A DNA stretch of 64,000 bases, from NCBI GenBank assembly GCA_019775845.1, contig JADQAV010000031.1:270792-334791 (forward strand). The letters run 5' to 3'. The notes beneath the pieces were generated by a model, which saw only the letters and a program-made list of their open reading frames with translations, was not told the origin of the DNA and made no database searches. The translations under genes were made by a program, and so were the position numbers. This DNA is from Myrmaecium sp. VS I D KN 1. Lineage: Eukaryota; Ascomycota; Dothideomycetes; Valsariales; Valsariaceae. Of this stretch, positions 34,578 to 46,752 are shown one piece after another (positions within the stretch are counted from its first letter, which is position 1; each line of letters opens with the position of its first letter).

Positions 34578-36051
34578 GATCTCGGTTGCAACGGTCGTGC
34601 TTCTAGCTTTTCTCCCCCGCGCCTGCAGATACGCGTGGCGCGTTGTGTTGTGTTGCAGTTGTGGAGGGTGGTGTATGTATGTAGGGTCCTGTTGTGTCCT
34701 GTCCTGTTGTGATATTGTCGGTTACCAGGGAGGAAAGGGCTGGAGGGCGGACAGGGAGAACCGGGGAGATATTGTGTGCTGCCTTTGGTCTTCATTTTCT
34801 TCTTCATTTTCCATTTTCTTCTAATCCCCCTCGAGGCCTTTTGTTTTCCTTCCTTCGTTCCTTTTTTTTCCTTCTTTTTTTCTGTTTTTGAACCTTTTAT
34901 TTTCTTCGCACTGTTGGCCAGTCCGGTCCACTTCCAGTCCCAGATTCCGGTCAAGCTCCCGTCCACCCAGGTCAGGATACACGAGAGATCTGTACTGTGC
35001 TGTGTTGTCGGGAAGCCCATAACCCTTGCTGCTCGTCCCCTTTTTTCCATTTCCCTGCATATCGAACACGCTGGCGACGTTGGTTATCGTTCGATATCCG
35101 GATCGGTCCGGGGAGCTACTAGTATCCTTCCTTCCTTCCTGTCTTCCTTCCATCATCTTCACGAAAGGTCGCAGATATTCATTAACTGACTGGCTGGCTG
35201 GCAGGATGCAGCCGATAGCTGGTGGTAAGCCGGGCGGATCTTCCTTCAGGAGTCGAGGGAGAGGGGCATGGCAATTGGTCCGCTCTACCCCTCTACTTTT
35301 CTCTATAGGTAGTCCTCTTAACATCAATCCCGACGACAAGGTTCCTTCCCTCGTTCGTTTCTTTGAGAATGATAGATGCTTCATGGTATCAACCAACCCC
35401 ACTCAATGTCGATATCTTTCCCCCCCTCCTCTTCCTTCCATCCCCCATCCCCCTTCCTTCCCTCCCTTCTTCCACCCCAACCAACCAACCAATCATCCGT
35501 CTATCAAACCGTTCCAGCACACCAACCCACCTACCGTGCCCTGCTGCGACAGCACCCCCAAGTGGCGCCTCAACACCACAGCGCGGGAGGCGTCCGGAGC
35601 GATTGCGGAAGGATCTCAACTCCCCTGTTCGGAGGATCTGGTGCATATCGAAAGCAGGGGGAGGTTGCGAGGAAAAGGGGGGAAGGGGGGAAGGGGGTGA
35701 GCCCGGAGGCCGGCGGAGATGAATCTTTGTTTCGACTGTGGGATGGGATGGGATATGTGCGTTCATTTGTACTGTTTAGATGGGCCATGAGGGGTGAAGG
35801 GGTTGATTCGAATTGTTTGGACCTCTCTTATGAGTGTTGTTGGTTTTATTATCATTATTATTTTGCTGTGTGCCGTGCTTTCAGATACGCGCGCTTCCAG
35901 TGCGCACCTAGCTCTGGGAGAGAACCCAACACGCAAGGTCGACTTATAGACTGCCCCGGATGCAACAGGATATACCTAACGCTTAATGAACAGCCCAACG
36001 CACCTGGCTTCTAAGAAGAAGGCAACGACAAAAGACAAACCAAGACAAACC

Positions 36052-38575
36052 CTACACCTCCTTCCCCACCAAAAACTCCCTCGCCTCCTCCTCCCCGACC
36101 GCACTCACCGCACAAGCCCTCCGATCAATCAACCCCAACCGATTCGCCCTGATCAACCACCACATCTCGCGGCGCTCCCCGCCCAGCTCCCCCCGCAGCA
36201 ACTTCCCCTTCAACCCCCTCACCAGCTCATTATACACCCCAGGCTCCTCCAGCTCCCGCAGCTCCTCGCGGAGCACGCGCAGGCACTCGATCGCGCGGCC
36301 GTACGCCAGATCGCCCACGCTGTGCCGCACCAGCTCCTCGACGATGCGGGCCATCTGCCCGGCCGCGTCGCGGACGGTGTCCAGGTCCGTGATCGCGGCC
36401 AGGACCTGCTTGAACTCCGGCACCGCGTTGGCCGGGTCGATGCGCTGGCGTTTTTCCCGCCCCAGCAGCGCGCTGACGCCGAGGCCGCTGAGGGGAGTGT
36501 CGGCGCCGGCGCGCGGTCCGCCTCGTTTGCGGCTTTGTTGTTTGGGGGGCACTTTTTTGATGTCGGCGGCGCGGATGAGGGTGTCGAGGTGGGGTTGGGC
36601 GCGGGCGAGGAGGTCGGTGGGGGGGTGGGAGTATTTGGTGAGGGAGGCGGGGGGTGGGGGGATGGGGGCGGTGGGGTCGACGGCGCGGAGGCGGATGATT
36701 TGGTTGATGCGGTGGAGGAGCGGGGAGTAGGAGTCCTCGAGGGAGAAGTACTCGACGGTGTTGCCGTCCTCGTCTTCGCGGTCGAGGGTGGTGAGGTCCA
36801 TGGCGTCGACGTAGGCGTCCATGGCTCGCTTGAGGTCTTCGCTGGGCAGGTTGCGGTGCTCGGTGAGGGTCTTGCCCGACACGGTGACGACGCGGTCAAG
36901 GGGTGGGAAGCGGTAGCCGCGCATGTCTTCTGCGAACGGGAGTTCGACGTCGATCAGGCATTCGTAGTCGGGCTCGATGGAGGGCGCGAGCATCACGATG
37001 ACCGGGTGCTTGCCGTCTTTGACGACGAGCCGGGCGATGGCGAAGGATTCTAGCTCGAATAGGGCGTGGATCATGGAGGAGAGCGCGAGGCTGGCTTTCT
37101 CGTTGGTCCGCTGGGCGATGACGATGTTCGATCGGGACATCTCTAGATATCTCTCGAACTGCGATCCCAGATTAGTGTGGAATACATTGCATGAAACCCT
37201 GTGGCACTCACCTTGTCTTTCGGAACGAACCCAATGATGTCGAGACCAGCAAAGGTCTCAAGATCGACCACGTTACGATCCCCTTCGCTGATGTGAACCG
37301 CAGTCCGGCCATACTCATAGCCTTTCGCCAGGTCCTCCGTGTCCACTTCCTTCTTCCCCCCCGGTGCATTCTCATCGGGTACAAAGTAAGTTCGACTGCT
37401 CTTGACGGCGGCCAGCCCATCTCCGCTATCTTTCATCTCCGCGTTATCGTCGCCAGCTGCTTGAGTACCTGGGCCGCCTCCGGTGTCAGAGCACACTACA
37501 TACTTGCTCGCGGTGGGAGGTTTGGCTTGCATGACGCGTGGGTAGCGCTCCACGTCAATCCGCAGCGCCGAGTCATATCGTTCGGGATCGCCCAAGGTGA
37601 GGTAGCCTTTGAATGATGCGATCGGTCTGACCGGCTTGATCCGCGGGATGGTCATCTCGTCAATGGCCGCTTGCATGGTGCCGAAGGTGCCTTCGCAATC
37701 ATCCGCCAACTTGCGGAGGATTTCTTCATTCGCTGCCTGTGGGAATGTCAGTACGTAAATCTAGCAGTCCGTATGAGCGCGTAGTTACCTTAGTTTCATC
37801 CTTGTTTTCCTCCTTGAAGCCATAATCCGGGTCATCGAAATCGGGTCCTCTACGTGCGCGCGTGTCAGTAGAAATACCGTACAGCCCCATCTCAACAAAA
37901 CTTACAAGATCAGAAGTTCAATGTTGTCCTCTTTGATCTTGGAAACGATGTCATCCAGATCCGACGGGTCCCAGTTGCCACGAGCATTGGTGACGAGAAC
38001 AATACGGCGGATGTACTTGAGCTTCCGGCAATGCTGGGCGATCAACTGAATGGCGATGACCAAGGCGGATATGGCTATGCATGTCCCGATCAGTTTGATG
38101 CCAGAAAAAAAGGAACGACCGGCTTACCATCTCCCCGATTGGTCCGGCTGGGCTTGATCTCCTCTCTGAGACGGCGAATATCCGGCATCAAACATCTATC
38201 GGAGTCAGCCTTCCGCGCATGTAGTACGGTGAAGAAAGAAAAAAAGATCGTCGCGAAACTCACTGCTGCAACGGCATCAACACCGAAATATTCTCAAACG
38301 CTTCTTCCTCGCCCAACTCATTATTTGTCTCTAACAACAGCGATTTAGCGGCATGAACACAATTTTAAGGCTGCAAGGGACCACCACTCACCCTCCGTCC
38401 GCAAACCAACCACACCCACATACGCCGTCTTGCGCCCCGTCGCAACGGTGGTGGTGATGCGGTCCCAAACGTACTGCATGCAGAAATCGAGGTCAGACAG
38501 GTCGCGGTCGCCGCTCGGCTTGCCCATCGACTTGCCCACGTCGACAATGTAGACGGTGGCTTCCTTGTCCGCCAT
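36052..38575 (-). CDS. KU80: Ku80, DNA end-binding subunit of non-homologous end joining
   Basis: Seven exons (minus): 38575-38392, 38330-38264, 38195-38128, 38074-37906, 37849-37789, 37736-37212 and 37158-36052; introns are 52 to 68 bases; the product is 726 residues. The N-terminal von Willebrand A-type fold starts [19 protein letters not shown] and includes [14 protein letters not shown] and the strand [16 protein letters not shown]. The Ku beta-barrel follows ([32 protein letters not shown], then [21 protein letters not shown]). The C-terminal part is helical and ends EFLVGKEV. Ku80 pairs with Ku70 to ring broken DNA ends, and also acts at telomeres. Length and exon pattern fit filamentous-fungal Ku80 closely. 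The gene faces away from the 39052 gene across 476 bases. Confidence 0.96.
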
Positions 38576-39051
38576 GGCGCTGCGGGCGGGCGATTGGGGC
38601 GCGCGTGGAGCGAGCGCGTTTGAGTAAAAGAGAGAGACTGTGGGAAGAGAGAAGATGAGGGTGCTGAGGGGGGATTGAAAGAAGGAGAGAACTTAGATCA
38701 TTAGGCACGCTCGAGAAGAGAGGATTTATAGGAGAGAGCGAAAATGCGATGGAGCAGGGCAGTCATGCGCAGTTCAACAGGCACCAGCTACGGATATGTG
38801 TGGGGAGCTCTGAAGGTGTTTGGTCGGCTGTTGGCCTGAATTGGCTGCCTGACAGCCTGGAGCTTGGACCCTGGCGGTGATGGATTGACATCACCCCATC
38901 TCCTCCGCCAGCTCCGCAAACACTCTCTCCATCCTCCGACATCACCACCTCACCAGCGACCCATCACCTTGCAAAACCACCTCGACGGCTGCAGCGCCGT
39001 CCTCCCGTTCACAAAGGACCTCTCTCAACCAGCACCACAACCAAACAAACA
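38576..39051. promoter_or_regulatory. Divergent promoter KU80 / TMEM205-like gene
   Basis: The stretch separates two divergent start codons. The right half is a C/A-rich leader of the plus-strand gene. Confidence 0.5.
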
Positions 39052-39573
39052 ATGCCATCCCTCCCCTCCCCCGCGCCCCTCCACCTCCTCACCTACAGCG
39101 CCCTCCTCGGCGCCGAACTCTACCAATCCTTCGTGAGCGGCATCATCGCCTTCCGCTGCCTCCCACGCCCCCACTTCGCCCGCCTCCAAGAAAAAACCTT
39201 CCCCATCTACTTCCTGCTCCAAACCCTCCTTCCCCTGGTGCTCCTCCTCACCTACCCCGCCCCAGGGTCCCCGCACCGCTGGTCCCCCGCGCTCGCGGCG
39301 CCCAACATGGCGGGCTGGGTGTGGACGGTGGCTGCTGCCGGAGCGGTGAATGCGGTGTGCGTGGGCCCGGCGACGACGAGGGTGATGAGGGAGCGCAAGG
39401 CGCTGGAGACGAGGGAGGGGAGGAGGGCGGATGACCCGGGACCGCAGAGTGAGGGCATGCGGAGGTTGAATCGGAGGTTTGGGGTGTGGCATGGGGTGAG
39501 TAGTGTGTTGAATTTGGTGGCGGTCGGGGCGACGGTGGGGTATGGGGTTGTGTTGGCGGGGAGGTTGGGGTAG
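39052..39573 (+). CDS. TMEM205-like (DUF4149) membrane protein
   Basis: One exon, 173 residues. Four membrane segments are visible: around 10-34 (HLLTYSALLGAELYQSFVSG), 50-67, 86-103 and 150-170. Family features are the first helix with AELYQSFVSGIIAF, the KTFPIYF stretch leading into helix 2, GPATTRVMRER after helix 3, and RFGVWHGVSSVLNLVAVGA in the last helix. TMEM205-like proteins are small multi-pass proteins of eukaryotes with poorly known function; human TMEM205 is linked to platinum-drug tolerance. The ATG is preceded by a favourable A-rich context. The model needs no intron. Confidence 0.87.
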   Translation: MPSLPSPAPLHLLTYSALLGAELYQSFVSGIIAFRCLPRPHFARLQEKTFPIYFLLQTLLPLVLLLTYPAPGSPHRWSPALAAPNMAGWVWTVAAAGAVNAVCVGPATTRVMRERKALETREGRRADDPGPQSEGMRRLNRRFGVWHGVSSVLNLVAVGATVGYGVVLAGRLG

Positions 39574-40116
39574 GTGTGGAAGGCCTGGGTGGAGGTGGGG
39601 ATGTGTGGGTAGCGGTGGGAAGGGTTTGGTGTGCTTCGTTGGTTTGTTGATGAGTTTCTACGTTGGATTGCTGAGGAAGAGGAGTGAAGGTCAGACTTGT
39701 GACATGTTCGTGGAGGAAACATGAGGAGAACGACAGGGACGGAGAATGGATTTTGAGAGTAAAGAAAGAAGAAGCAAAGCAGATTGTGGACTCGCTGGCT
39801 GCCTCATTAACGGTCCTAGATGTAGTAGTTCCTAAGCCTCGCTGGTTATCAAGTACCTTATATACGACTGACCTCCTCTCCACATGCCTCTCCCTCAGAG
39901 CAAATCATCCAGTCTTCGCCTTTTCCCCGTTTTCCTGCCCAGCCCAGCGTCAGAAGCCTTCGATCGCCCTTGTAAGGTACATCTCGCAAGAAGCGCCTTC
40001 CACCCCCTTCCTCACGCTGCAAAGGATGCGCACTGAGATGTACCGATCGCGACTTTCAACTTGTACAACCGTCAGCATGCAAACCTATACCACTTCACCC
40101 TCTAACAATAGGCCCC
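39574..40116. other. Convergent 3' ends of TMEM205-like and lipase-like genes
   Basis: No gene recognised; it should hold both 3' UTRs. Confidence 0.5.
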
Positions 40117-42442
40117 TCAATCCAACCCCCAGTCCCCCATCCCCTCCCCCATCCCCTCCCCCATCCCAACCCCCTCCTCCTCCCACGCCGCCAACCGGCG
40201 CGCCAACCCCACCGTCGCCCCCTCCCGCACCCACTCCTCCACCCGGCCCGCCACATCCCCCACCAGCCGCTCGTACGGCGGGCCCAGGAAGAACAGCCCG
40301 CAGTGCGCCCCCACCTCATCGACGCCCGGCATGAAGACCCGCACCCACGTCCGATCGACCTCGGCGGCGCCGGAGGGGAGGACGCAGAACCGGCGGTCTT
40401 TTTTCTCTTTCTCTTTCTTCTGCTTCTCTTTCTGCTTGCCCTTCACCTCCGACTGCACCTCCCCATCCAGGAACAGCGCAGGATGCTCACGCCTCACATC
40501 ATCCATCTCGGCCCGCGCAACCGCGTCCTCCGTCGCGCGCCGTTCGAGACCGCGTTTTTCGTGCGCCTTCTCACGTTGTTCCCGCGCCTTTGCGCGCTGT
40601 CGGTCCGTCTTTTTCTGCGCTTTGGCGCGCGCGGCGAGGAGCTTTTCGCGCTCGCGGATGGCGCGCCGGTAGGCGTGTTGGGCTTGCTTGTGCGCTTTGA
40701 GCGCGGCGCTGTGGTGTTTTTCGGCGAGTTTGCGGGCGGAGGGGTGGAGGTGGGTGGTTTCTGGTGGTGGTGGGGTGGTGGGAGGGGACGGGAGTGGGGG
40801 AGGGGAGGAGTCGGGGTCGGAGTCTGGGAGGGAGGAGGGGGGTGGGGGGATGGTTGTGCTGCTGGTGAGGGTGGTGAGGGTGGTGGTGGTTTCGGTTGTG
40901 GATGGGGTTTCTGTGGTTGTGGTGGTGAGGGTGGTTGTGGAGGCGGTGAGATCGGGCGGGTCGTCCGGTTGGGAAGGATGCAGGTCCGGCGAGGGCGGTC
41001 CGGAGGAGGGCAGCGGGATCGGGTCGAGAAGGGCCATTGGTTCGGGCGATGCGGAGGTGCGGATGGAAGCCGCGGTAATACTTTCGGAACCGTCCAAGGC
41101 CTCATGAAATTCGTCCTCATCGCTGTTGTCCTCCATAGATGTGTCTGCACTTTGGAAGTGAGAAAGTTCATTCTCCGTCTGGCTGACTGAGTCGGTGCTC
41201 GTTGAGCCTAGATTCAGATCCTGCAGTCCAGACTCGACCGCTGAAGCTTCCTTGCCGTGCTCTTCTCCCGGTTCCGGCGTCGGGTCTGCTGGCGGACTAG
41301 GTGTTTTCGGTGGCTTGACCCGTCCAGTGCTTGCGGTGTAGTAGTTGACGAACCGCACTCTCGGTAGAGGCTCTTGCCTAATACTCATTCGCGCTCGGTC
41401 GTCCTCCTCTTCCAACGCGCGGATGCGAACGTAGCGGTTTCGGAGCCCCGTAAAGTCAGCCATCGCGCCGCCGAACTCCAGGTGAGACTGGACCAGCTGC
41501 CGGCTGGCTTTGAAGAGGTCGTCAGAGTGCTTCGAGATGAAGTGCAGCGCGTTGTCCCATCCCTTGCGGATGGGCAGGCGGATGTCGTTGGGGAAGGCTG
41601 GGTTGTAGTTGGGGTCCACTGGCGGAGAGAGGATGGTGTCTCTCCAGGACGGAGGTGAGGCCAGCGGTGTATTTGATGAGGAGCCAGGCTCCGGGGATAG
41701 AGATGATCCCTCTTGGCCGGCGGGAAAGTAGCCCTGCTCTTCATGTTTGGCGGGGGAATCGGCCGGTCTGAAGATGCTGGACAATCCACTTCTGATCACG
41801 CCAGGATGCATGCCCAGGAAGGGTGTATCGAAGTTGATGGTTCCTAGAATGCGATGGCGGAAGTGATATTCCGTGTCTGGCGACTGAGCAGGTAGAAGGA
41901 CGACCTCGGCGGCCAGCAACCCGCCCATGGAGTGGCCGAGGAGGACGACATCCGTATCAGGGCCCTCGTGCGGAGCAAGCCTGGAGAGCGTTGATCAGCA
42001 CCGGGACGCGGGGGTCCGAACGCATCGGCAAGGTCTCTCAATCATACCATCTGCTGAAGTCATCTCTGGCAAACTCGATGGATTCACGCGATCTATATCG
42101 GGGATATATCTTGGTGTGGACCACGTGGGTGTCGGCCACGGTGATGGCGAGCAGGTTATGTACATGTGCTGGGAAGCTCTGGAAGCTGGTCTCGTCGCCC
42201 ATGAAACCGTGAATGTAGACAAGCAGCAGCTTTCGCCGCCCATCCTTGGAGCGATCTTCGACCGGGAGCAATGACTGTGTTGAAGACGACCTTGGATCGT
42301 GCGAGGCTGGGACATCGGCAGCGTACGGGGTGTATGGCGGAGGTGCCTCGTCTGCGGTCTCCACCACCACCGCCGGAGGTCTGCGGGGAGGAAGTGGAGG
42401 GGGGATGCGCCGATGGGACGTAGCATCCACCGGTTGTGACAT
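40117..42442 (-). CDS. Alpha/beta-hydrolase (lipase/serine-esterase-like, DUF676 type) with long disordered tail
   Basis: Exons (minus) are 42442-42048 and 41980-40117; the product is 752 residues, or 769 from an ATG at 42493. A Pro-rich N-terminus precedes the hydrolase core: IHGFMG at 77-82 (oxyanion loop) and the nucleophile elbow GHSMGG with Ser149, then GTINFDTPFLGMHPGVI. The splice falls between these motifs. The remaining two thirds are Ser/Pro/Thr-rich, including a Thr-only stretch and a highly charged Lys/Arg/Glu coiled region near 560-670; the very C-terminus contains GEGMGEGMGD. Related fungal proteins are predicted intracellular lipases acting on membrane lipids. No signal peptide is seen. 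The catalytic His was not assigned. Confidence 0.87.
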
Positions 42443-45151
42443 GATACAGTGAAGGCAAGGAGGGATGAGGCGGGAGATGAGAGAGTGATACAAGTTTCAA
42501 GACGAAGCTACCTACTACTTGACGCCTGAGGTACTGTACCTATTTACCTAAGGTCCAATACCTAGGTGCGGAGTATTGTCGGTCCAGCACCGCCCCCCAG
42601 GAAGTCATGAGGTGGGACACCGCGAACGTGGCTGAGCAAACGGCACGGCGTTCGCAGCCGTGTTGTTGATCTCCTCCTCTCCTTCTCTGGCGCTCTCTCT
42701 GCCCTCTCGGGACAGGCTCCGTGGTGTTGAGGGGAGATGCAACGGTTCGGTCTGTGGGGAAGCTCGGAAGGCCGAGAGCGTTGACGACCGGGACGGCCAG
42801 TCTGACATGCATTCGTCAGCCCAGCCGAAACGCCAGACGGAGCACGCAAGGACGAAAGTCATGAACATGTTCGCGACCGTGCGAGAGAGCAAAGTGTGCA
42901 GGGGATTGTGTCATGATGCGAACGGACGTGGCCCCGGCACCGTTTGCGTTCTCCTTCTGCGTTTTTCTTCCGTTTCCTCCTTGCATCCCTCCATCGAGTC
43001 ACGGTCGGGGGGCTTGTGAAAGGGTGAATCTGGAACCGTTCCATCTTCCCTCCTATCTACCTACCTCTCTACTTATCTATCTACCTACAGCACTTTTATA
43101 GATTCACTCGCGTCTGACAAGCCCGCCTGATCACGTCTGGCGTGGTGGAACTCACCATTTCAGTCATTCCAAGCAGTAACACCAACTTCCGGCTCCATTT
43201 ACAAGGGCAGGAGAATCGCGAGGGATCGAGGCTCGAGCTTCACTCCATCCAAGCGAGGAGAGAGGATGACGAGAGGGAGGATAAATACGAGACGCGCCGT
43301 TCGTGTCTCCTCGGAAAAGCACCGAGCACGCCGGACGGCGGTTCGATAGATGATGGCCGAGGAATTCCCTCCGCTCTCTCCTCTCTCTCGTCTCCCTCTT
43401 TTCCCCCTTTCCTCCCCGCACACCCACGTATGTATTTGCATGGCGGTAGGTTGATATGCATTGTATGCATGCTTACCTGTACATACATACATATATACAT
43501 ATATAGGATATGTACATGTACCTTACGCTCTATACAGACGAACTGCTTGGCATCATGGACACATCATGAGCGACATGCTGTGGGTGACATACAGATCATG
43601 AGGTGGTGGGCAGCCGCAGGCGCTGGGCCCCATCCAAACTGGCCTGGTCTCGCCATGCGCCGCCCAGGCATGCGGTGGACATGATAGACGAGCCCTCTTC
43701 CTCTCACTCCGAGAACACTGTGGAGGCTCTCCGGAGAGCAATATGCGGGTGTGCTAAGGAAGCCTGTTCCATAACGAGCTTAGTCCCCCTTGTCCGTCGC
43801 GTGCGGATGGGAGGAGGCACTTCTCTTCCTCCTCGTCCTCCTATCCAATACGATAGCTGAGGTACCTCAGATGGTTAGTAGTTAGGGGAGTGGCCGCCAT
43901 CGGGGCGCTTCCGCCATCCATCAGGCACGCCCGTCGCCCCGACCTGCGCGCCAGGGGAAAACAAATCAATGGTCTCCCCGTTGCCACGATGGTCCAGCCC
44001 ATCCGAATCTGTTCATCGTTCTGAGTGAGGCCCCTCCGTGATGATGTCCTGAACGTCGTTGTCGTATACGAGGGAGTCTGCTGTGATTATTGCTCCTGTT
44101 GCTGTCGGGAGTGCAAAAGATGTACGGTAGCACTGTCTGTTACCTACTCCTCCCTAGGAGCCTGAGCTTTGGGGCAAGGGTATTTTTAGATGAAATTAGC
44201 AACGTCGGCAGGACGCTCCATTCGGCTCCACCCCAGCACCCAAAAGCCAGGGAACCTTGTAGCAAACCCATCCCATCCCATCCCTCCTTCATCCCGTACC
44301 CGTACCTGACTCTGTCCCCGTCGCTTTGCCCTTCCCTCCTCTCGCCCTTCGCTCCGACTAACCACTCCCTCTCCTTACCCACCCACGGCGACGAACTCTC
44401 CTCTCCCTCTCCGCGGCCCTTCGCGCGTGCCTGCTCTCTCTCCCTCGAGGACGGCCTCCCGTCAATTCAACCACGCCAACCGCCCGAGTGTGAGCCTAGA
44501 CGGTCCTTCGCAGCCCTCGTCCTCCGTCGCACCGCGTTACCTCCTACTACGTACTCCACGGCAGTCCGTCAATCACTTCCGCTTGATCACCTGTGATCGT
44601 CCCTCCGTCCGACCTGCCATTCCTTCGCCGACACATACACCTTTTCGAATGCTGGATCATTGAAGCCTACCAAGGTCAGTTGGGGAAACTTCTCGCGCTG
44701 CTCTCTGCCAGCGATGCACTTTTCCATGCTGATACCTCGCCTGCCAGCACCACTACTCCTTCGCGTCTGCTAGTCCCGTCAAAGACCAGCGTCCACTCGT
44801 TACCGTCGCGTATATGCAAACATCCATCGACTGGACCTTCTCCGCATACCGGCTTCTGTCGAAGACGTCCGCTCCTTTACACCATCGCTCACCCGCCGTG
44901 GATTGTTTTACGTCGCGCCTGGTCGCTGCACTCGTTGTACTCGTTCACGGATTTTAGCATCTCGCCAACTGGAGTCGTGTGGGAAGTAGGGCATTGCGCA
45001 TCGACGTTGACGCAAAGGAATGGAACGTCCCTGCAAACGACAACGGACTTCCTCGACGACACAGCGCCCCCGTGATTTGGTCTTTGCGGCATGGAATTGG
45101 TTCACTCAAGAGGATAGACATAAGGAAAAGGGTTACGGCTCCCACGACGCC
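42443..45151. other. Divergent 2.7 kb intergenic region, lipase-like / Ser-Thr-rich membrane protein
   Basis: Contains TACCTAGGTG (42559-42568), a perfect 14-base palindrome CTGAGGTACCTCAG (43857-43870), a CATA-rich stretch near 43490 and a long C/T-rich leader before 45152 with several upstream ATG frames (44090-44596 and 44593-45075). No conserved protein recognised. Confidence 0.5.
43857..43870. promoter_or_regulatory. 14-base perfect palindrome
   Basis: CTGAGGTACCTCAG reads the same on both strands. It lies in a long divergent intergenic region and could bind a dimeric regulator; this is inferred from symmetry only. Confidence 0.4.
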
Positions 45152-46752
45152 ATGTCCCCTGTCGGCAATGGGCGCCAGCAGATGCAGGAGGCGGCTGACG
45201 CTGCTCATGGGGAAAATCACCATCTTTACCGACGCCAAAGTACGTCGCAATCAGGCCTGAAGGTTGTCACGGTCAATGTGGTAGCATCCGTCGACGTTCA
45301 GGGGGATCTTTTGGGGGTCACAACGCTCTCCGCAGGAGCAGGGGTTCCTACTGTCCCTGCTGTCCCTGCGTTTCCATCCGACCTCACTGTTCCAGCTGTG
45401 CCGCAACAGAGCTCCATTTCGATGCCGCAGGTTCCTGCCTATCCATACAACACCGCTGCCACCACCGAGTCCATGCAAGTACAAGCAATGGACGTCGGCT
45501 CCCAGGCAGAGCTTCCTACACCCACCTCCACGACCGTATCATTGGCTTCAACCGCTCTCACTACTGAAAGCGCCTCCTCGCTAGCAACTTCCACAGCGAC
45601 CTCTCCAGGCTCCTCCAATACGACATCAAGCCAGACTTCGAGCCTCACATCCGCTCTGAGTCTGGTCTACGGCTCAACAAGCTCAGGGTCTCCGACAAGT
45701 ACGAAATGTATGCATGCCGGCCCACCTCTGTGTAGTACAGCAGCTAATGTTTCGCAGCTTCTGAGAGCGTAGCACCTCTCTCCAGTCTATCGTCGAGCCT
45801 AAACAGCTCCTTGTCGACCTTGACCTCCTCAACCACCATCTCGACAACTATCACCTCGCTATCTGTCACCGCCTCGTCACCCTCCTCATCCACATCTACC
45901 TACCAGTCGTCTTCATTCAGCCCAAGCTCGAGTTCGGAGCCAACAGCGGCTGCATCATCAACTGCGGGCGGCGCCGCCGTCCTCCCTGCCGGCAGTGCTG
46001 CCCCTACGAGCTCATCGACCGCCGTGGCCGGAGCCGGTTCCAGCGATGACAATACCGAAAAGATCGCCGCCATTGCCGGCGGTATTGTGGGCGGCCTCGC
46101 CGGCCTCGCCGTGCTTCTGATTATCGCTCTCATCTTCCTCCGATGGTACAAGCGGAAATACCGTGGGAACATGCTTCGCTTGGAGGAAAGCGAAGCGGGC
46201 CACCCTCCGCGTGCTCCCCCACCGGCAGCTGCTCCGATGGCAGAACGACAGGGCAGCGTGATGCTTTCTCCGAGTACTCCCTCGTGGCTTCACCGGTTCT
46301 CCGGGGCTTCGAATCTCAGCGCCGCGTCCTCGGAGATGACGCCCGTGCAAGAGCGCGGGTTCCAAAGAATCTCCGGTCGGAAACTCCCCTCGGCATTCAG
46401 CGAGGGCATGAGCAGCCGCGACTTCGAGAAGAGTACCCTGTCCGGCAGCTCCTTCTACCGCGACTCGCAAGGGGCCTACGGGGGTCCGGGTGCCGTTGCC
46501 GGCCGATCAGGAACGGGCGATGATGCTGCCAGACTGGACAAGGAAACCTTGATGCCGAGTCCGGCACGGACACCGGTGGTGCATCATGCCGGGGACGAGT
46601 GGTCAACGCCGCCGAAGAAGGAGTACGATCCGTCGAGCACGTTAAGCCCGCCGCACAGTCCGCTGAAAGAGCGTCACTCTCGTGGGACCCTCGGTCGAAG
46701 CCATCCGAGTCACGACGGTAGCAGAGGCAGCCGCTTTACCGAAGACGTCTGA
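45152..46752 (+). CDS. Ser/Thr-rich single-pass membrane protein, cell-surface sensor-like
   Basis: Exons are 45152-45707 and 45758-46752 with a 50-base phase-1 intron; the product is 516 residues. After a short hydrophilic leader ending HHLYRRQ, with a dibasic kexin-like site, comes a Val/Pro segment and then about 180 residues that are almost wholly Ser and Thr, as in heavily O-mannosylated wall proteins. A Gly-rich membrane segment lies at about 288-313 (IAAIAGGIVGGLAGLAVLLI) with a basic stop RWYKRKYR, then a cytoplasmic tail of 200 residues with Ser/Pro sites. The architecture matches Mid2/Wsc-like surface sensors, but there is no WSC domain and no hydrophobic signal peptide. Start chosen for its CGCC-ATG context; an upstream exon with a signal peptide cannot be excluded. 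Confidence 0.8.

Larger units (their letters stand above)
31316..36051. other. 4.7 kb gene-free region upstream of the hexose transporter
   Basis: No convincing coding exon on either strand; the longest frames (about 190 to 225 codons near 34.4-35.7 kb) are low in complexity and overlap each other. It contains an exact TACCTAGGTA palindrome (31986-31995), GCCAAGCGG repeats (32018-32035, 34002-34027), a GGGAGAGA array (34541-34577) and long pyrimidine tracts. It may be a long regulatory region, or hold a non-coding RNA. Confidence 0.5.

Noticed and set aside
34376-35402. Overlapping minus-strand frames (224 and 193 codons) in the 4.7 kb gap
   Set aside because: Low complexity, Lys/Arg/Ser-rich, mutually overlapping, no splice partners or family features.
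44090-45075. Upstream frames before the Ser/Thr-rich membrane protein
   Set aside because: C/T-rich leader sequence; no signal peptide, family motif or in-frame splice into the main gene was found.
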